64,000 nt of DNA from Solibacillus sp. FSL H8-0538 (GCF_038003525.1 NZ_JBBOPI010000001.1:1479001-1543000); one strand, 5' to 3'. Positions 18,731-27,934 are shown, counted from the first letter of the stretch. Made by a program: numbers and translations. Notes: generated by a model not told the origin, from the letters alone.

Positions 18731-20451
18731 AGAATATGCATTGGATTTGGTATTATATAAAAAATCAAAAGTTATTATATTTTTCTGCTATTTTTTTATT
18801 AATAATTGAATCAATAAGCTTTGTTTATTCAATCACTTTGCAACAATATATTATTGATAAAATAATTATGGGAACAAATTTTGGTGGAATTTTGAAATAC
18901 GTTATATTAATAGCTTTATGTTATTTTGTATTCATAATATTATTTGTTGTTAATCCGTATATTCAAAGTAAAATTCATGGTCGTATTAAATATCAATTAG
19001 TTGAGCAAGGTTTATCGACTTTATATAGTACGCCAATAAATATAATTCAGAAAGAAAGAAATGCCCGCTATGTACATTTTTTTGCTAATGAAATACCAAT
19101 TGTAGCAAGATTAATAGGAGAAGATATTTCGGATATTATAAAGCACTTAGTAAGTACTATTATTATTTGTGTATTATTTTTAAAGGCATCTCCAATACTT
19201 TTCTTATCGATTCTTACTTTGTCTCTTTTCTATATAAAATCGGGGAAAAAACTATCAAATAAGCAAAAAAAAGCTTGGAAAGATATTCAAGATAAAAAAT
19301 CTTCACTACTAATTGTATTAGAAGAATGTATCACATCTACTCGTGATGTGATCGCAAATAATCGAGGTGATTGGGAAAACACGAGATATCAAAACAGTTT
19401 TATTAAATACTTTCAAAGTGTAATGTTGGAAGGAAAGCTAAAGATAAAAATGGTATTTTCATTAGAATCTATAACTTCCATTGCGCAGCTAATTGTAATT
19501 GGATATGGGGGATACCTTGTCGTGAAAGGGTCAATATCAATTGGTTTATTAGTTGTTATTTACCAACTTACATTAGAACTGCTCCATTCATTTGTAAAAG
19601 TATACAATTTAATATTTTCATTTTCAGGCAAGATGGCTTCAGTTGAAAATATTAGTAATTGGTTTAATACAATACCAAAGAAAACAAAGAGTACTAAAAC
19701 GATTTCCGCAATTGAGTCATTAACAATCAATAATATCTCATTTCGGTATAATGCAGGTGAAAAATTTATATTAAGAAATTTTTCTTTAGATATACCAATT
19801 GGAAAGAAAATAGCTATAGTTGGCCCTAGTGGTAGTGGGAAGTCAACTATTGGAAGTTTAATTGAAAATTTATATGAAGTTGAGGAGGGGAGTATAAAGT
19901 CAAATAATATTAATATTACTGATATTTCAAAAGATATTTGGAAATCAAAAGTAAATATTGTTTTTCAAGATCCATACATATTTCCAGGTACTATAAGGGA
20001 TAACTTATTACTGGGGTACAATCAAATTACTGATGCTCAAATAATAAGTTTAGCCAAAGCAATGTGTATTGATGATATGATTCAAAAATTGCCAGATAAG
20101 TATGATAGTTCTCTAGGGGAGCGTGGAATAACGATTTCAGGCGGTGAAAAACAAAGGTTAGCATTAGTTCGTGCTTTAATTAGAGATCCAGAGGTATTAA
20201 TTTTAGATGAGTCTACATCGGCATTAGATGTAAACACGGAAAAAATAATTCAAAAAAATCTTGCCATAATTAGAGAAAATAAAACGACAATTATTATTGC
20301 TCATCGACTTTCTACTATTAAAGATTCAGACATAATCTTTGTTATCGATAGGGGGACAATTGTAGAACAAGGTTGTCATTCTGAATTATTACAAAATAAA
20401 TCATTGTATTATGAATTAGTGATGAATGAGATAAAAGATACTAATCAGTAA
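18727..20451 (+). CDS. ABC exporter half-transporter, second of pair
   Basis: 574 aa with the same layout: six hydrophobic segments to about residue 310, Walker A 'GPSGSGKST' at about residue 366, signature 'ISGGEKQRLALVRAL' and Walker B 'LILDESTSALD' (DEST instead of DEPT), then the H-loop 'IIIAHRLSTI'. Both partners keep the catalytic Glu after Walker B, so both ATP sites may work. Translationally coupled to the first gene. Likely exports a peptide or other amphipathic compound from the membrane; this is inference from the family only. Confidence 0.9.
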   Translation: MKNMHWIWYYIKNQKLLYFSAIFLLIIESISFVYSITLQQYIIDKIIMGTNFGGILKYVILIALCYFVFIILFVVNPYIQSKIHGRIKYQLVEQGLSTLYSTPINIIQKERNARYVHFFANEIPIVARLIGEDISDIIKHLVSTIIICVLFLKASPILFLSILTLSLFYIKSGKKLSNKQKKAWKDIQDKKSSLLIVLEECITSTRDVIANNRGDWENTRYQNSFIKYFQSVMLEGKLKIKMVFSLESITSIAQLIVIGYGGYLVVKGSISIGLLVVIYQLTLELLHSFVKVYNLIFSFSGKMASVENISNWFNTIPKKTKSTKTISAIESLTINNISFRYNAGEKFILRNFSLDIPIGKKIAIVGPSGSGKSTIGSLIENLYEVEEGSIKSNNINITDISKDIWKSKVNIVFQDPYIFPGTIRDNLLLGYNQITDAQIISLAKAMCIDDMIQKLPDKYDSSLGERGITISGGEKQRLALVRALIRDPEVLILDESTSALDVNTEKIIQKNLAIIRENKTTIIIAHRLSTIKDSDIIFVIDRGTIVEQGCHSELLQNKSLYYELVMNEIKDTNQ

Positions 20452-20459
20452 AAAAATTA

Positions 20460-20640
20460 TAGGGTTGCTGTTTAAATTACATATGCGCTAAATAGCCTAA
20501 TGTTCCATGATTTAGAATGTTGTTGAACCAATTAATATAGTCATCCAATTCAAGAGTGAGCTTTTCATGAGAAGTGAGGTGTGCTCAGTTGAAGAATTCT
20601 GTTTTAAATTAGGGATTATTTCGAAGTACATTAGAATTGT
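20460..20640 (-). pseudogene. IS3-family transposase 3' fragment
   Basis: Minus-strand remnant parallel to the 3' end of the next IS copy (compare 20466-20600 with 20740-20875): both read back through equivalents of 'WFNNIR', 'HQTLGYLTPVEF' and a closing '-KQQ-'. It is more diverged than its neighbour, so it is an older insertion directly abutting the ABC genes. Confidence 0.7.
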
Positions 20641-20725
20641 AGTGAAATTATAAAATAGCTATCTAGAAGTGTGCTGAGAGTTATCAACCAATCACTTGGA
20701 ATGTCAACACTAAACTGGACAGCTT

Positions 20726-21640
20726 TTATAAGGACTGCTGCTTAAACTCAACTGGCGTTAGATAGCCCAGTGTTTGATGAATTCGAATGTTATTGAACCA
20801 GTTCACATAATCCCAAAGTTCAAGATCCAGCTGTTCTAGGGAAAGGAAAGTGCGTTGGTACACAAATTCGATTTTAAAACTCTTAAATGTGGCTTCTGCT
20901 CATGTCTATCATAGGGACATCCCTTTGCACTTAGGGAACGTTGAATGCCGAATGCCTCGGTTACTTCTGCCATTAATTGATTATCAAATTCGGAACCACG
21001 ATCTGTGTGAAATAATTGTACGTTGGTTAAGTTACCTTTAATACTGCTCAATGCTTTATAAACAAGCGCTGCGTCTTTGTTTGGCCCAGAACTTGCTCCA
21101 ACTAGTTCTCGGTTGAAAAGATCCATAAATAAGCATACATAGTGCCATTTTTTTCCGACACGGACGTATGTTAAATCACTGACTAAAACAGATAATTCTT
21201 TTTCTTGTTGAAATTCACGGTTTAAAACATTGGCGACAATGGCTTCATTACTACGTTTTTTCTGAGGTTTGTAGTAGGCCACTGTGTAATTAGATGAAAT
21301 TCATAGTTGTTTCATAATGCGACTGATACGACGTCTTGAAATGAATTTTTCTTGTTTCGCCAGCTCTTCTTTTATTTTACGCTTACCGTAATGATCACGA
21401 CTTTGTTTGAAAATGACATAAATCGCCTGCTGTAACTCAGCTTCTTCTGCTTATCTTGCATCATCTTCACACTTTTTGACTTGATAATAATAGGAACTTC
21501 GAGGAATTTGTAGGACATCGCACATTGTGACTGTCGCTTTGCTTTCATCAAAGAAAAGATTTGCTGATACCGAGTATTTGTGAGTATTGGTACGAATCAC
21601 ATCTACTTTCGTCCCGAGACCTACGCTGCTTGCTTTAAAA
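20726..21640 (-). pseudogene. IS3 orfB (integrase-core transposase), broken
   Basis: DDE integrase-core protein in pieces. The open central part (20836-21282) has 'VLVSDLTYVRVGKKWHYVCL', 'VQLFHTDRGSEFDNQL' and 'SAKGCPYD'. A frameshift after GCPYD moves the rest ('TFKSFK', 'WDYVNWFNNIR', 'LTPVEFKQQS') into another frame that stops at 20726. Upstream, stops interrupt the 'VIRTNTHKYSVSA' and 'YGKRKIKEEL' segments. The catalytic D, D and E blocks are recognisable but not in one frame. Confidence 0.82.
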
Positions 21641-21884
21641 TGTCATTCTCCATGCGTAAACGTTGAACTTCTTTACGGAGTTGCAGTAATTCTTTTTCTT
21701 CTTTCGTTCGATTATCTTCCACAGTAAATGAGCCTGTATTTTGATGATTTTTAATCCAGCGATCTAACGCAGAAGGTGTAATTTCGTATTCTCTAGATAT
21801 GTCTGCACGAGACTTACTTTTTTCATAAAGCTTGACCATTTGTAACTTAAATTCAGCTGTATAGGTTTTACGTTCTCTTCTCAT
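21621..21884 (-). CDS. IS3-family OrfA (HTH protein)
   Basis: 87 aa. The N-terminal helix-turn-helix of the Tnp_1 type ('RRERKTYTAEFKLQMVKLYE', 'ISREYEITPSALDRWIK') is followed by a leucine-zipper-like coiled coil ('KEEKELLQLRKEVQRLRMEN'). In intact IS3 elements a -1 frameshift joins OrfA to OrfB. Here OrfB is damaged, so OrfA is left as an orphan. Confidence 0.88.
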   Translation of the reverse strand: MRRERKTYTAEFKLQMVKLYEKSKSRADISREYEITPSALDRWIKNHQNTGSFTVEDNRTKEEKELLQLRKEVQRLRMENDILKQAA

Positions 21885-21941
21885 TTTGACATTCTCCTTT
21901 GGGTAGTCTTTTTAGTGTACTAGCCCTTATAAGAACTGTTT

Positions 21942-22450
21942 AACAAAGTGTAGCCTATCCATTAGCCACAGGTAACTACATTCAAAACCACCACAACATC
22001 ATCTTAATGGGCGCTTCAGGCAATGGAAAAACGTATATCGCGAATGCGTTAGGTGTATATGCCTATCGTCAATTTTACAAAGTAAAATACATTCGCCTAC
22101 CAGAATTATTAGATGAACTAGCCGTAGCAAAATACGAAGCAGACGGCAGCTACCGAAAAATCATCCAAAATTATAAGAAAATCGATTTATTAATTCTCGA
22201 CGAATGGCTTCTTACAGACCTTTCAGAAGAAAACGTATTAAGTGTTTTTGAAATCGTAGAAGCCCGCTTAAAACGAGCATCAACTATTTTCTGTTCTCAA
22301 TTTGCGCCAGAATGCTGGCATGCCAAACTTGGCCAAGCCCAAATAGCCGATGCCATTCTAGACCGCATTGTCCATGACTCCTACCATATTTTAATTGATG
22401 GACAAGTATCAATGCGTGAGCGCCACGGCCTAACACCGATTAAACGCTAG
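21942..22450 (+). pseudogene. istB: IS21-family IstB helper ATPase, 5' truncated
   Basis: AAA+ ATPase that assists IS21 transposition. The frame is open back to the edge of the IS3 element and the visible part begins 'YPLATGNYIQNHHNIILMGASGNGKT' (Walker A near 22012), followed by 'LLILDEWLL' (Walker B), 'STIFCSQFAPECWHAKL' and 'ILDRIVHDSYHILI'. About 100 N-terminal residues and the whole istA gene are missing. The ATG at 22007 lies just before Walker A and is not a real start. Confidence 0.88.
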
Positions 22451-22476
22451 AAGCTAATTAGCCTTAAATAAGAAAA

Positions 22477-22520
22477 GGAAAACGATCGCCTGAATAATCA
22501 ACGATTGTTTTCCTTTCTCT
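22477..22520 (+). terminator. Terminator after istB
   Basis: Stem AGGAAAACGATCG / CGATTGTTTTCCT with a 10-12 nt loop and a T-rich tail. Confidence 0.65.
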
Positions 22521-22530
22521 TTCACTATAA

Positions 22531-22618
22531 GTGGCTCAATTGTCCGCAACAGGTGGCTCAAACATCCGCACTCGGTGGTATAATGTTCCGCACTGCTGGC
22601 TTAAACGCTCCGCAATAC
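22531..22618 (+). repeat. Four 22-bp tandem repeats at the IS21 right end
   Basis: Four exactly 22-bp-spaced units begin at 22531, 22553, 22575 and 22597. They share GTGGCTCAA...TCCGCA with growing divergence. IS21 elements carry such multiple terminal repeats as transposase-binding sites. The region to 22895 holds no gene I can support. Confidence 0.82.
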
Positions 22619-22895
22619 TCAAACAATACTTACGAGGGTTATTTTTCTGGAGTGAAGGTTAAGAAGAATTTGCTTTATCTACTCAGTAGAAAAGCATATT
22701 TTTTCACTTATCATAGCCCCTGACACAAACGAATCGCCAAATAAACTTATAAGATAGTGAATATCAGAGAAATCGTGATATGGAAAGTAAATATCTTATT
22801 GAAAGGAAAAGTAGATACATTATTATTTTTCTTCAATATCTCTGAAAGTCTAGGACAGGTTTTATTACTCTCTCTTAATTTTTGATATAGCTCCA

Positions 22896-23669
22896 TTAAA
22901 TAGAAAAGAATGATTTAGTATTATAAAATACGTGATAATAAACTTCATCAATTGAAAGCTTTTTTATTTCGGATATCGTTTTAATAGACTCTTTTATCAT
23001 GGAGGGATGAGTCATCTTTTCGGTAAAAGGCCCTTCAAACGGCCATGGACCATCTGTTTCGACCATGATTTGCTGAAGTGGATAGGATTGAACGAGCTGT
23101 TGAATTTCCTCCTCATACAAAACATCGGGCGTGACAGAAATGTAGTACCCGTTTACAGCCATTCGCAGGATCGTTTTGGAATCACCTTTGAACCAATGAA
23201 AATGGGCTTTTGGAACGGAGTATCTCTCCAAAAGGTCACAAACGATGGGTGCATCTTCATAAACAGCATGAAGGACGATAGGTTTTTCTAATTCCTTACT
23301 TAGTTTAATAAATGCTTCTAATAGTTCAATGTACTGGCTACGTTGAAAAGTCGTTAGTTTTTGTTCTTTTCTTAAATAATACGGAAGCCCTACTTCACCA
23401 ACTGCAACCATGTCATTTTGATTGCTCTTTATCCAACTGAAAAGTTCATCCACTTGCTTCTCCGTAGGGGGCGTTTGCTCAGGATGATAGCCGAAAGCGG
23501 GCTTAACCTTTGAGTATACTTTGGCAAGATCCTTATTTTTTTTACTTGAGTCTAAATCAAAAGAAACAGATATTAGTGCTTCTAAAGATGAGTCCCTTTC
23601 AATGATATCCTTTATTTCTTGATCGTTATAATGATCTAAGTGAATATGTGCATCAATCATTTTTAGCAA
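22896..23669 (-). CDS. TatD-family metal-dependent hydrolase
   Basis: About 257 aa. Amidohydrolase-fold motifs: 'MIDAHIHLDHY' (metal HxH), 'VAVGEVGLPYY' (metal Glu), 'PIVLHAVYE', 'AHFHWFKGD' and 'IMVETDGPWPFEG' (metal Asp). TatD proteins are 3'-5' nucleases or related hydrolases. This one is in the thiamin-precursor uptake operon, as its homologues often are in Bacillales, so a role on a pyrimidine or thiamin-related compound is possible but unproven. Start chosen at TTG 23669, 10 nt after AGGAG; the ATG at 23660 is the alternative. Confidence 0.83.
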   Translation of the reverse strand: MLKMIDAHIHLDHYNDQEIKDIIERDSSLEALISVSFDLDSSKKNKDLAKVYSKVKPAFGYHPEQTPPTEKQVDELFSWIKSNQNDMVAVGEVGLPYYLRKEQKLTTFQRSQYIELLEAFIKLSKELEKPIVLHAVYEDAPIVCDLLERYSVPKAHFHWFKGDSKTILRMAVNGYYISVTPDVLYEEEIQQLVQSYPLQQIMVETDGPWPFEGPFTEKMTHPSMIKESIKTISEIKKLSIDEVYYHVFYNTKSFFSI

Positions 23670-23674
23670 CTTAA

Positions 23675-24415
23675 TCACTCTCCTGTTTTTTTGAGAGAAT
23701 AGTAAATTTTCCTTTTCCATTCTAAGAACTCGTCTTCTAGAAATAGACTTTCCTCTCTTGGACGTGGAAAAGAAACGTGAAATTCTGCTGCCACTTGAGA
23801 AGGTTTATTGGATAAAACAATAATTCGGTCGGATAGAAATAATGCTTCTTCAATATTATGTGTCACAAAAAGGATGGTTCTTCGATGTTCTTCCCAAATC
23901 GATAAAAGCCATTTTTGCATATCAAGCCGTGTTAATTCATCTAAGGCGGAAAAAGGTTCGTCCAAGCAAATGATGGATTGTGGACTTAATAATGCTCGAA
24001 TAAAGGAAGCCCTTTGTTTCATACCACCTGATAATTCATGAGGATACGCATTTTCATAACCCGTTAATCCAGCGATATCGATCATTTCTAATGCTGCTTC
24101 TTTTTCTTTTTTTCCTTGCAGTTCTTGCCCTAGCAATACATTTTCAAGAATCGTTCTCCAAGGAAGGAGAGAAGGGGTTTGTGGCATATAGCTAATAAAC
24201 CCCCGTTTTCCGTTAATGACTTGATGATCTAAGTGGATGGTTCCTTTATCTGGTGAGAGGATTCCTCCGATAAGACTAAAAATAGTACTTTTCCCACTAC
24301 CTGATGGCCCAAGAATCGAAACAAACTCATTCTTTTCAACTGTGAATGCGAGATTTTTGATAACTTCATTCTTGTCAAATTGCTTAGAAATATTTGAAAC
24401 CGTAAGATGACTCAC
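23675..24415 (-). CDS. thiZ: Thiamin-precursor ABC transporter ATPase (ThiZ)
   Basis: About 246 aa. Walker A 'GPSGSGKST', Q-loop in 'YMPQTPSLLPWRT', signature 'LSGGMKQRASFIRAL' and Walker B 'ICLDEPFSALD' place it with the nitrate/taurine/HMP-type importers. The GTG at 24415 overlaps the permease stop (GTGA) and has an AGGGG site 10 nt upstream, so translation is coupled. Powers uptake with ThiX and ThiY. Confidence 0.88.
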   Translation of the reverse strand: MSHLTVSNISKQFDKNEVIKNLAFTVEKNEFVSILGPSGSGKSTIFSLIGGILSPDKGTIHLDHQVINGKRGFISYMPQTPSLLPWRTILENVLLGQELQGKKEKEAALEMIDIAGLTGYENAYPHELSGGMKQRASFIRALLSPQSIICLDEPFSALDELTRLDMQKWLLSIWEEHRRTILFVTHNIEEALFLSDRIIVLSNKPSQVAAEFHVSFPRPREESLFLEDEFLEWKRKIYYSLKKTGE

Positions 24416-25179
24416 TTCAATTTCGCCCCTTTCAACTGCCACCGAACGAACCTTCGCTCAATAAGAACGATTATAGAAAAAAATAATAAACTTAATGTCA
24501 CAATAGCAAATATGGCCACAAATACTCTATCTGTTCGAAAGGATGAGGAGGCGAGGGTCATATAAACACCGATACCATTCTTCGCTCCAAGCCATTCAGA
24601 AATAACTGCCCCCATGACACTGTAGGTAGCGGATATCTTCAAACCTGAAAATAGTGAAGGAAGGGCATAGGGAAGCTCCAACTTCCAAAATAATTGCTTA
24701 TTCGACGCACCTGCCATAATCATGTAATGCTTTAATTCATTGGAAGTTTGCTTAAATCCATCTAATGCGGCAACAGTGATTGGAAAAAAGCAAACGAGCG
24801 TGATGACGATCATTTTTGGTAATAATCCAAAGCCAAACCAAATCACCAAAAGAGGAGCCAAGACAATAATTGGAATGTTTTGTGATATGATTAACAACGG
24901 ATAAATCGATTCCCGAATGAAAGGGAGCAAGTGCAATAAAATAGCTGTAAGTAAACCGATAAGTAAACCTAGTGCAAATCCGAGTAAGGATAGTTTGACG
25001 GTTGATAATAAATGTGGGTAAAAGTTGGACCAACCATCGAAACCTTCATAAAATATTTTTGTCGGAGAGGGTAAAAGCCAATTAGGAATACTAAATTTAA
25101 TCACAATCGTTTCCCATACAATGAATAAAAGGAGGAGAACCAGTAATGGTCTCCACCCTTTCGATACGATCTTCATCAT
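24412..25179 (-). CDS. thiX: Thiamin-precursor ABC transporter permease (ThiX)
   Basis: 255 aa with about six transmembrane segments and the binding-protein-dependent transport loop 'MIMAGASNKQLFWKLELPYALPS' (EAA motif type). Similar to SsuC/TauC/ThiX permeases. It overlaps the upstream thiamine-binding gene by one base (TAATG). The TPP riboswitch at the head of the operon indicates thiamin or its HMP precursor as substrate. Confidence 0.88.
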   Translation of the reverse strand: MMKIVSKGWRPLLVLLLLFIVWETIVIKFSIPNWLLPSPTKIFYEGFDGWSNFYPHLLSTVKLSLLGFALGLLIGLLTAILLHLLPFIRESIYPLLIISQNIPIIVLAPLLVIWFGFGLLPKMIVITLVCFFPITVAALDGFKQTSNELKHYMIMAGASNKQLFWKLELPYALPSLFSGLKISATYSVMGAVISEWLGAKNGIGVYMTLASSSFRTDRVFVAIFAIVTLSLLFFSIIVLIERRFVRWQLKGAKLK

Positions 25180-25469
25180 TATCTATATTTCTCCGTAAGC
25201 TGATCCATTAAGATGCCTGATGGCTGGTACAATACTTTTATTTGGGAGATAACGTTACGGCTTCCCATCTCAATCATACGATCGTTCATTTTCGTGATAA
25301 CCTGAAGTAATTGCTGTAAATCGCCTTCCATTGTTGTTTCGAGAGGATGTACCTCAAATTTTACCCCGGACTCTTGTATCACTCGGATTGCTTCATCTAC
25401 ATACGGAATTACACTTTCGCCATTTTTTGTTTTTGGTATGATTTGAATACTGATCAGTGAATTTGTCAT
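25179..25469 (-). CDS. Thiamine-binding protein (YqgV/MTH1187 family)
   Basis: 96 aa. Short ferredoxin-like protein: 'ISIQIIPKTKNGESVIPYVDEAIRVIQESG' and 'FEVHPLETTMEGDLQQLL' are typical of the UPF0045/MTH1187/YkoF group, some of which bind thiamin. It sits between thiY and thiX in the riboswitch-controlled operon, which supports a cytoplasmic thiamin or HMP-binding role. Confidence 0.85.
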   Translation of the reverse strand: MTNSLISIQIIPKTKNGESVIPYVDEAIRVIQESGVKFEVHPLETTMEGDLQQLLQVITKMNDRMIEMGSRNVISQIKVLYQPSGILMDQLTEKYR

Positions 25470-25480
25470 TTCATATCCCC

Positions 25481-26476
25481 TTATTGTGGTAAAAATTCAT
25501 TTGTAAATGCTTTTTTGGCATCAAGCTCTTTCTCAAGCAGCCCATTGTCAAACATCCACGAAGCATAATTTTCCCATACTATTTGTTTTTGCTCGCCCCA
25601 TCTTGGTGCATCATCTTGATATTTAGAGGCTAGCCATTCTTGACTTTTTTTAACAAGCTTTGGATCCAATTCAGGCACTTCTTTAATTAAAATGTCGGCA
25701 GCATCGGATGGATGTTTAATAGCAAACTCATACCCTTTGGAAACAGCTTTTACAAAAGCTTTTACTGTATCTGGGTTTTCTTTAATCATGTTTTCATTAG
25801 TTGCGAGAACTGGCGTGTAATAATCAAGTTTATCAGAGTAGTCTGTTAAATATACCATATTGAGCTTTTCTCCACGCAGCTCTGCCTCTACACCAGTCCA
25901 GCCATAATAAATCCATGCGAAATCGATGTCTCGTTTCACAGCTGTAAAGAAATCAGTATCTCCCATATTAACAAACGAGACTTTATTTACATCAGCATTT
26001 TCTTTTTGCATCAAGGAAGAAATAACAGATTTTTCAACTGGTGAGCCCCAGCCCCCATATGTTTTACCTACAAAGTCTTTTGGTGTAACAATGTTCTTCG
26101 CAACTGGTGAGGCAAAACCAGATGTATTATGTTGAATGATGGCTGCTATGGAAACAAGAGGAACGTCTTGTATGCGTGCTTGTGTGATTGATTCTTGATA
26201 GCTAACGCCAAACTCTGATTTGCCTGAAGCCACAAGCTGGTCTGCTCCAGCATCACCTGGCATAATGATGTTCACATCTAATCCTTCGTCTTTAAAATAG
26301 CCTTTTTCTTTGGCTACATATAAACCGGTATGATTCGTATTTGGTGTCCAATCAAGTACGACAGATACCTTTTTAAGAGAGTGTGTGTCTTTCTTTTTCG
26401 TTTCTGATTCTGATTTCGGATTGCTACAACCTGCAATTATAAATAATGAACATAATACGATTAACCACTTTTTCAT
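25481..26476 (-). CDS. thiY: Thiamin-precursor (HMP) substrate-binding lipoprotein (ThiY)
   Basis: 331 aa. Lipoprotein signal peptide with lipobox 'IIAGC' (Cys17). The mature part is of the NMT1/THI5-like class: 'VSVVLDWTPNTNHTGLYVAKEKGYF' and 'DEGLDVNIIMPGDAGADQLVASGK' are strongly characteristic of ThiY-type binding proteins for N-formyl-4-amino-5-aminomethyl-2-methylpyrimidine. First gene of the operon, directly behind the TPP riboswitch and terminator. Confidence 0.93.
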   Translation of the reverse strand: MKKWLIVLCSLFIIAGCSNPKSESETKKKDTHSLKKVSVVLDWTPNTNHTGLYVAKEKGYFKDEGLDVNIIMPGDAGADQLVASGKSEFGVSYQESITQARIQDVPLVSIAAIIQHNTSGFASPVAKNIVTPKDFVGKTYGGWGSPVEKSVISSLMQKENADVNKVSFVNMGDTDFFTAVKRDIDFAWIYYGWTGVEAELRGEKLNMVYLTDYSDKLDYYTPVLATNENMIKENPDTVKAFVKAVSKGYEFAIKHPSDAADILIKEVPELDPKLVKKSQEWLASKYQDDAPRWGEQKQIVWENYASWMFDNGLLEKELDAKKAFTNEFLPQ

Positions 26477-26500
26477 TTCTATTCCTCCTATTTACATAAT

Positions 26501-26532
26501 AAAAAAGCACCCTAGGAGAGAACCTAGGGCAC
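26501..26532 (-). terminator. Riboswitch-controlled terminator
   Basis: Minus-strand stem GCCCTAGGTTC...CCTAGGGTGC with six T, between the TPP aptamer and thiY. Confidence 0.88.
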
Positions 26533-26563
26533 ATATAAGCAAACAAAATTAATTGTTCAAGAA

Positions 26564-26653
26564 TATGTTCCCTCCGCTGGTATCAACCAGATCAGGTTCT
26601 AAGAGTCAACATCTTAAGGATGTAATCTCAACCGGCAACACCGGTCCCCCTAC
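26564..26653 (-). promoter_or_regulatory. TPP riboswitch (Thi box)
   Basis: Minus strand shows the conserved TPP aptamer pieces: a GGGGGACC/GGTTGAGA arm (usual CTGAGA appears as TTGAGA) and 'GAACCTGATCTGG...ACCAGCGGAGGGAA'. Thiamin pyrophosphate binding would favour the downstream terminator and shut off thiY-thiX-thiZ-tatD. Confidence 0.95.
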
Positions 26654-26684
26654 AATTCTAGCTATTAAATTATATTCCAAACTC

Positions 26685-26712
26685 ATTATAACAGAATCCT
26701 TTATTTTGACTA
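26685..26712 (-). promoter_or_regulatory. Promoter of the thi operon
   Basis: Minus strand -10 TATAAT (26690-26685) preceded at 16 bp by TAGTCA as a weak -35. A second TATAAT lies 16 bp closer to the aptamer. Confidence 0.6.
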
Positions 26713-27401
26713 GTGAAAAATATGGGAATTTGGTAGGAGCGGGTGAAAAGAAGAAATGATTATTTTAGAAGGTAAAGCATGGGCAAGTCATTATAGATTA
26801 AAGTGAGATTTGATAATAGATAATTAAAGAGAAAATAATTAATCACTAGTATTGAATAAATAGTGTCATAGAAACTTTCTAGTTACGGATATTTAAACGG
26901 TTAGTTTAAGATTTTAAGGAATCTTAATATTGTTAAAAAATAGTAAAAAAACCTCATTTTGATTAGTCGCGCTGAACCTTACCATAAATAGGTGCGGTTT
27001 TTGACTCATATTCCCCACACTAATAGCTTGTGTCTTTTCTATTACAAGTTGTTCCATTGCATATGCGTGAAACCACCGTTCACTATTGTGAAGGAAGTTT
27101 ATATTCTTGTATGACTCCCACTGGAAATATATTCGTTTCCTTTTCTGATGAAAAATTTTAAAAAGGCAATTGTAAAATAAATTTAATAGACTGATAAAAC
27201 AAAGCGAAAACTCCTAACGTGATTGTATATACAACAATCACGTTAGGAGTTTTTGCTTTTCTTTTAGTCGGAAGTAGTTAATATTTAATAACTAATCATA
27301 TTAAATGCCATTTTTGTAATATTTTTATATTATTTTACAGTTACTTTCATCTTATTTCACATCTGTTTTGTATTATTGGGAGTGAAAGGAGATTGCAAAC
27401 A
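26713..27401 (+). other. Intergenic region with a large hairpin
   Basis: About 690 bp without a supported gene. It contains a long perfect stem AACTCCTAACGTGATTGT / ACAATCACGTTAGGAGTT near 27209-27253, flanked by AAAGCG and TTTTTGCTTTT, which works as a terminator on the plus strand. A weaker stem lies near 26980-27000. The last 20 bp hold the GAAAGGAG site of the NosL-like gene. Confidence 0.55.
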
Positions 27402-27890
27402 TTGAAAAAACTATTCGTATTAGGACTAATATTGTTAAGTATCATCTCAGTAGATTTAATAGACAACAAGCACAAAATAAATGCTGAGGCAGCTGAATCT
27501 AGTTTAGAAAAAGATGTACCAAATAAAACAAATTGCGCATTTTGCAATATGGTTGTGTACCAAAAAAAAGATAAAATGGGTGTTTTTTCAGCGCAGGCAA
27601 TTAAAAAGAACGGAAAGGTTGTTTATTACGATGACATCGGTTGTCTTTTATACGATGAAGTAAAACATAAAACAAAAAATAAAAAGTATGTTCGTGATTA
27701 CAAAACATTAAAGTGGGTTCAAGCTGAAAAGGCCACTTATGTTAAAACATCGCTAGCTTCACCAATGGACGATGGTTATATATATTTTGCTAAAGCAGCA
27801 GATGCGAAGAATTATATTGCCAAACATTCAGGTACAGAAATTGTCCGGTTTCAAACTGTTCAAAATGAGAGTGTTCAGAAATATCAATAA
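27402..27890 (+). CDS. Secreted NosL-like copper-binding protein
   Basis: About 162 aa. Sec signal peptide ('KKLFVLGLILLSIISVDLI'), then a NosL-like domain with the metal motif 'CAFCNMVV' (CxxCxM), 'GVFSAQAIKKNGKVVYYDDIGCLLYDE' and 'YVRDYKTLKWVQAEKATYVK'. NosL proteins bind Cu(I) outside the membrane for nitrous oxide reductase assembly, but homologues occur in Bacillales without Nos genes, so a general copper-handling role is likelier here. Start chosen at TTG 27402, 10 nt after GGAG; TTG 27393 is too close to the site. First of a NosL / NosL-Ig / thioredoxin cluster. Confidence 0.85.
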   Translation: MKKLFVLGLILLSIISVDLIDNKHKINAEAAESSLEKDVPNKTNCAFCNMVVYQKKDKMGVFSAQAIKKNGKVVYYDDIGCLLYDEVKHKTKNKKYVRDYKTLKWVQAEKATYVKTSLASPMDDGYIYFAKAADAKNYIAKHSGTEIVRFQTVQNESVQKYQ

Positions 27891-27934
27891 GTATATTTAA
27901 AAACACAATAAATTCAGAAAGGAAAATAAAGAAT

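Larger units (their letters stand above)
20704..21923 (-). mobile_element. IS3-family insertion sequence (about 1.22 kb)
   Basis: An almost complete element on the minus strand with orfA (21621-21884) and a damaged orfB. The ends carry a shared ACACTAAA core: CAACACTAAACTGGACAG at the orfB end and GTACACTAAAAAGACTAC at the orfA end, as imperfect inverted repeats. It has interrupted the IS21-type istB gene to its right. I could not identify a 3-4 bp target duplication with confidence. The damaged orfB means it cannot move by itself. Confidence 0.8.

Noticed and set aside
22531-22618. CRISPR array
   Set aside because: The units are contiguous 22-bp repeats with no spacers; they fit IS21 terminal repeats.
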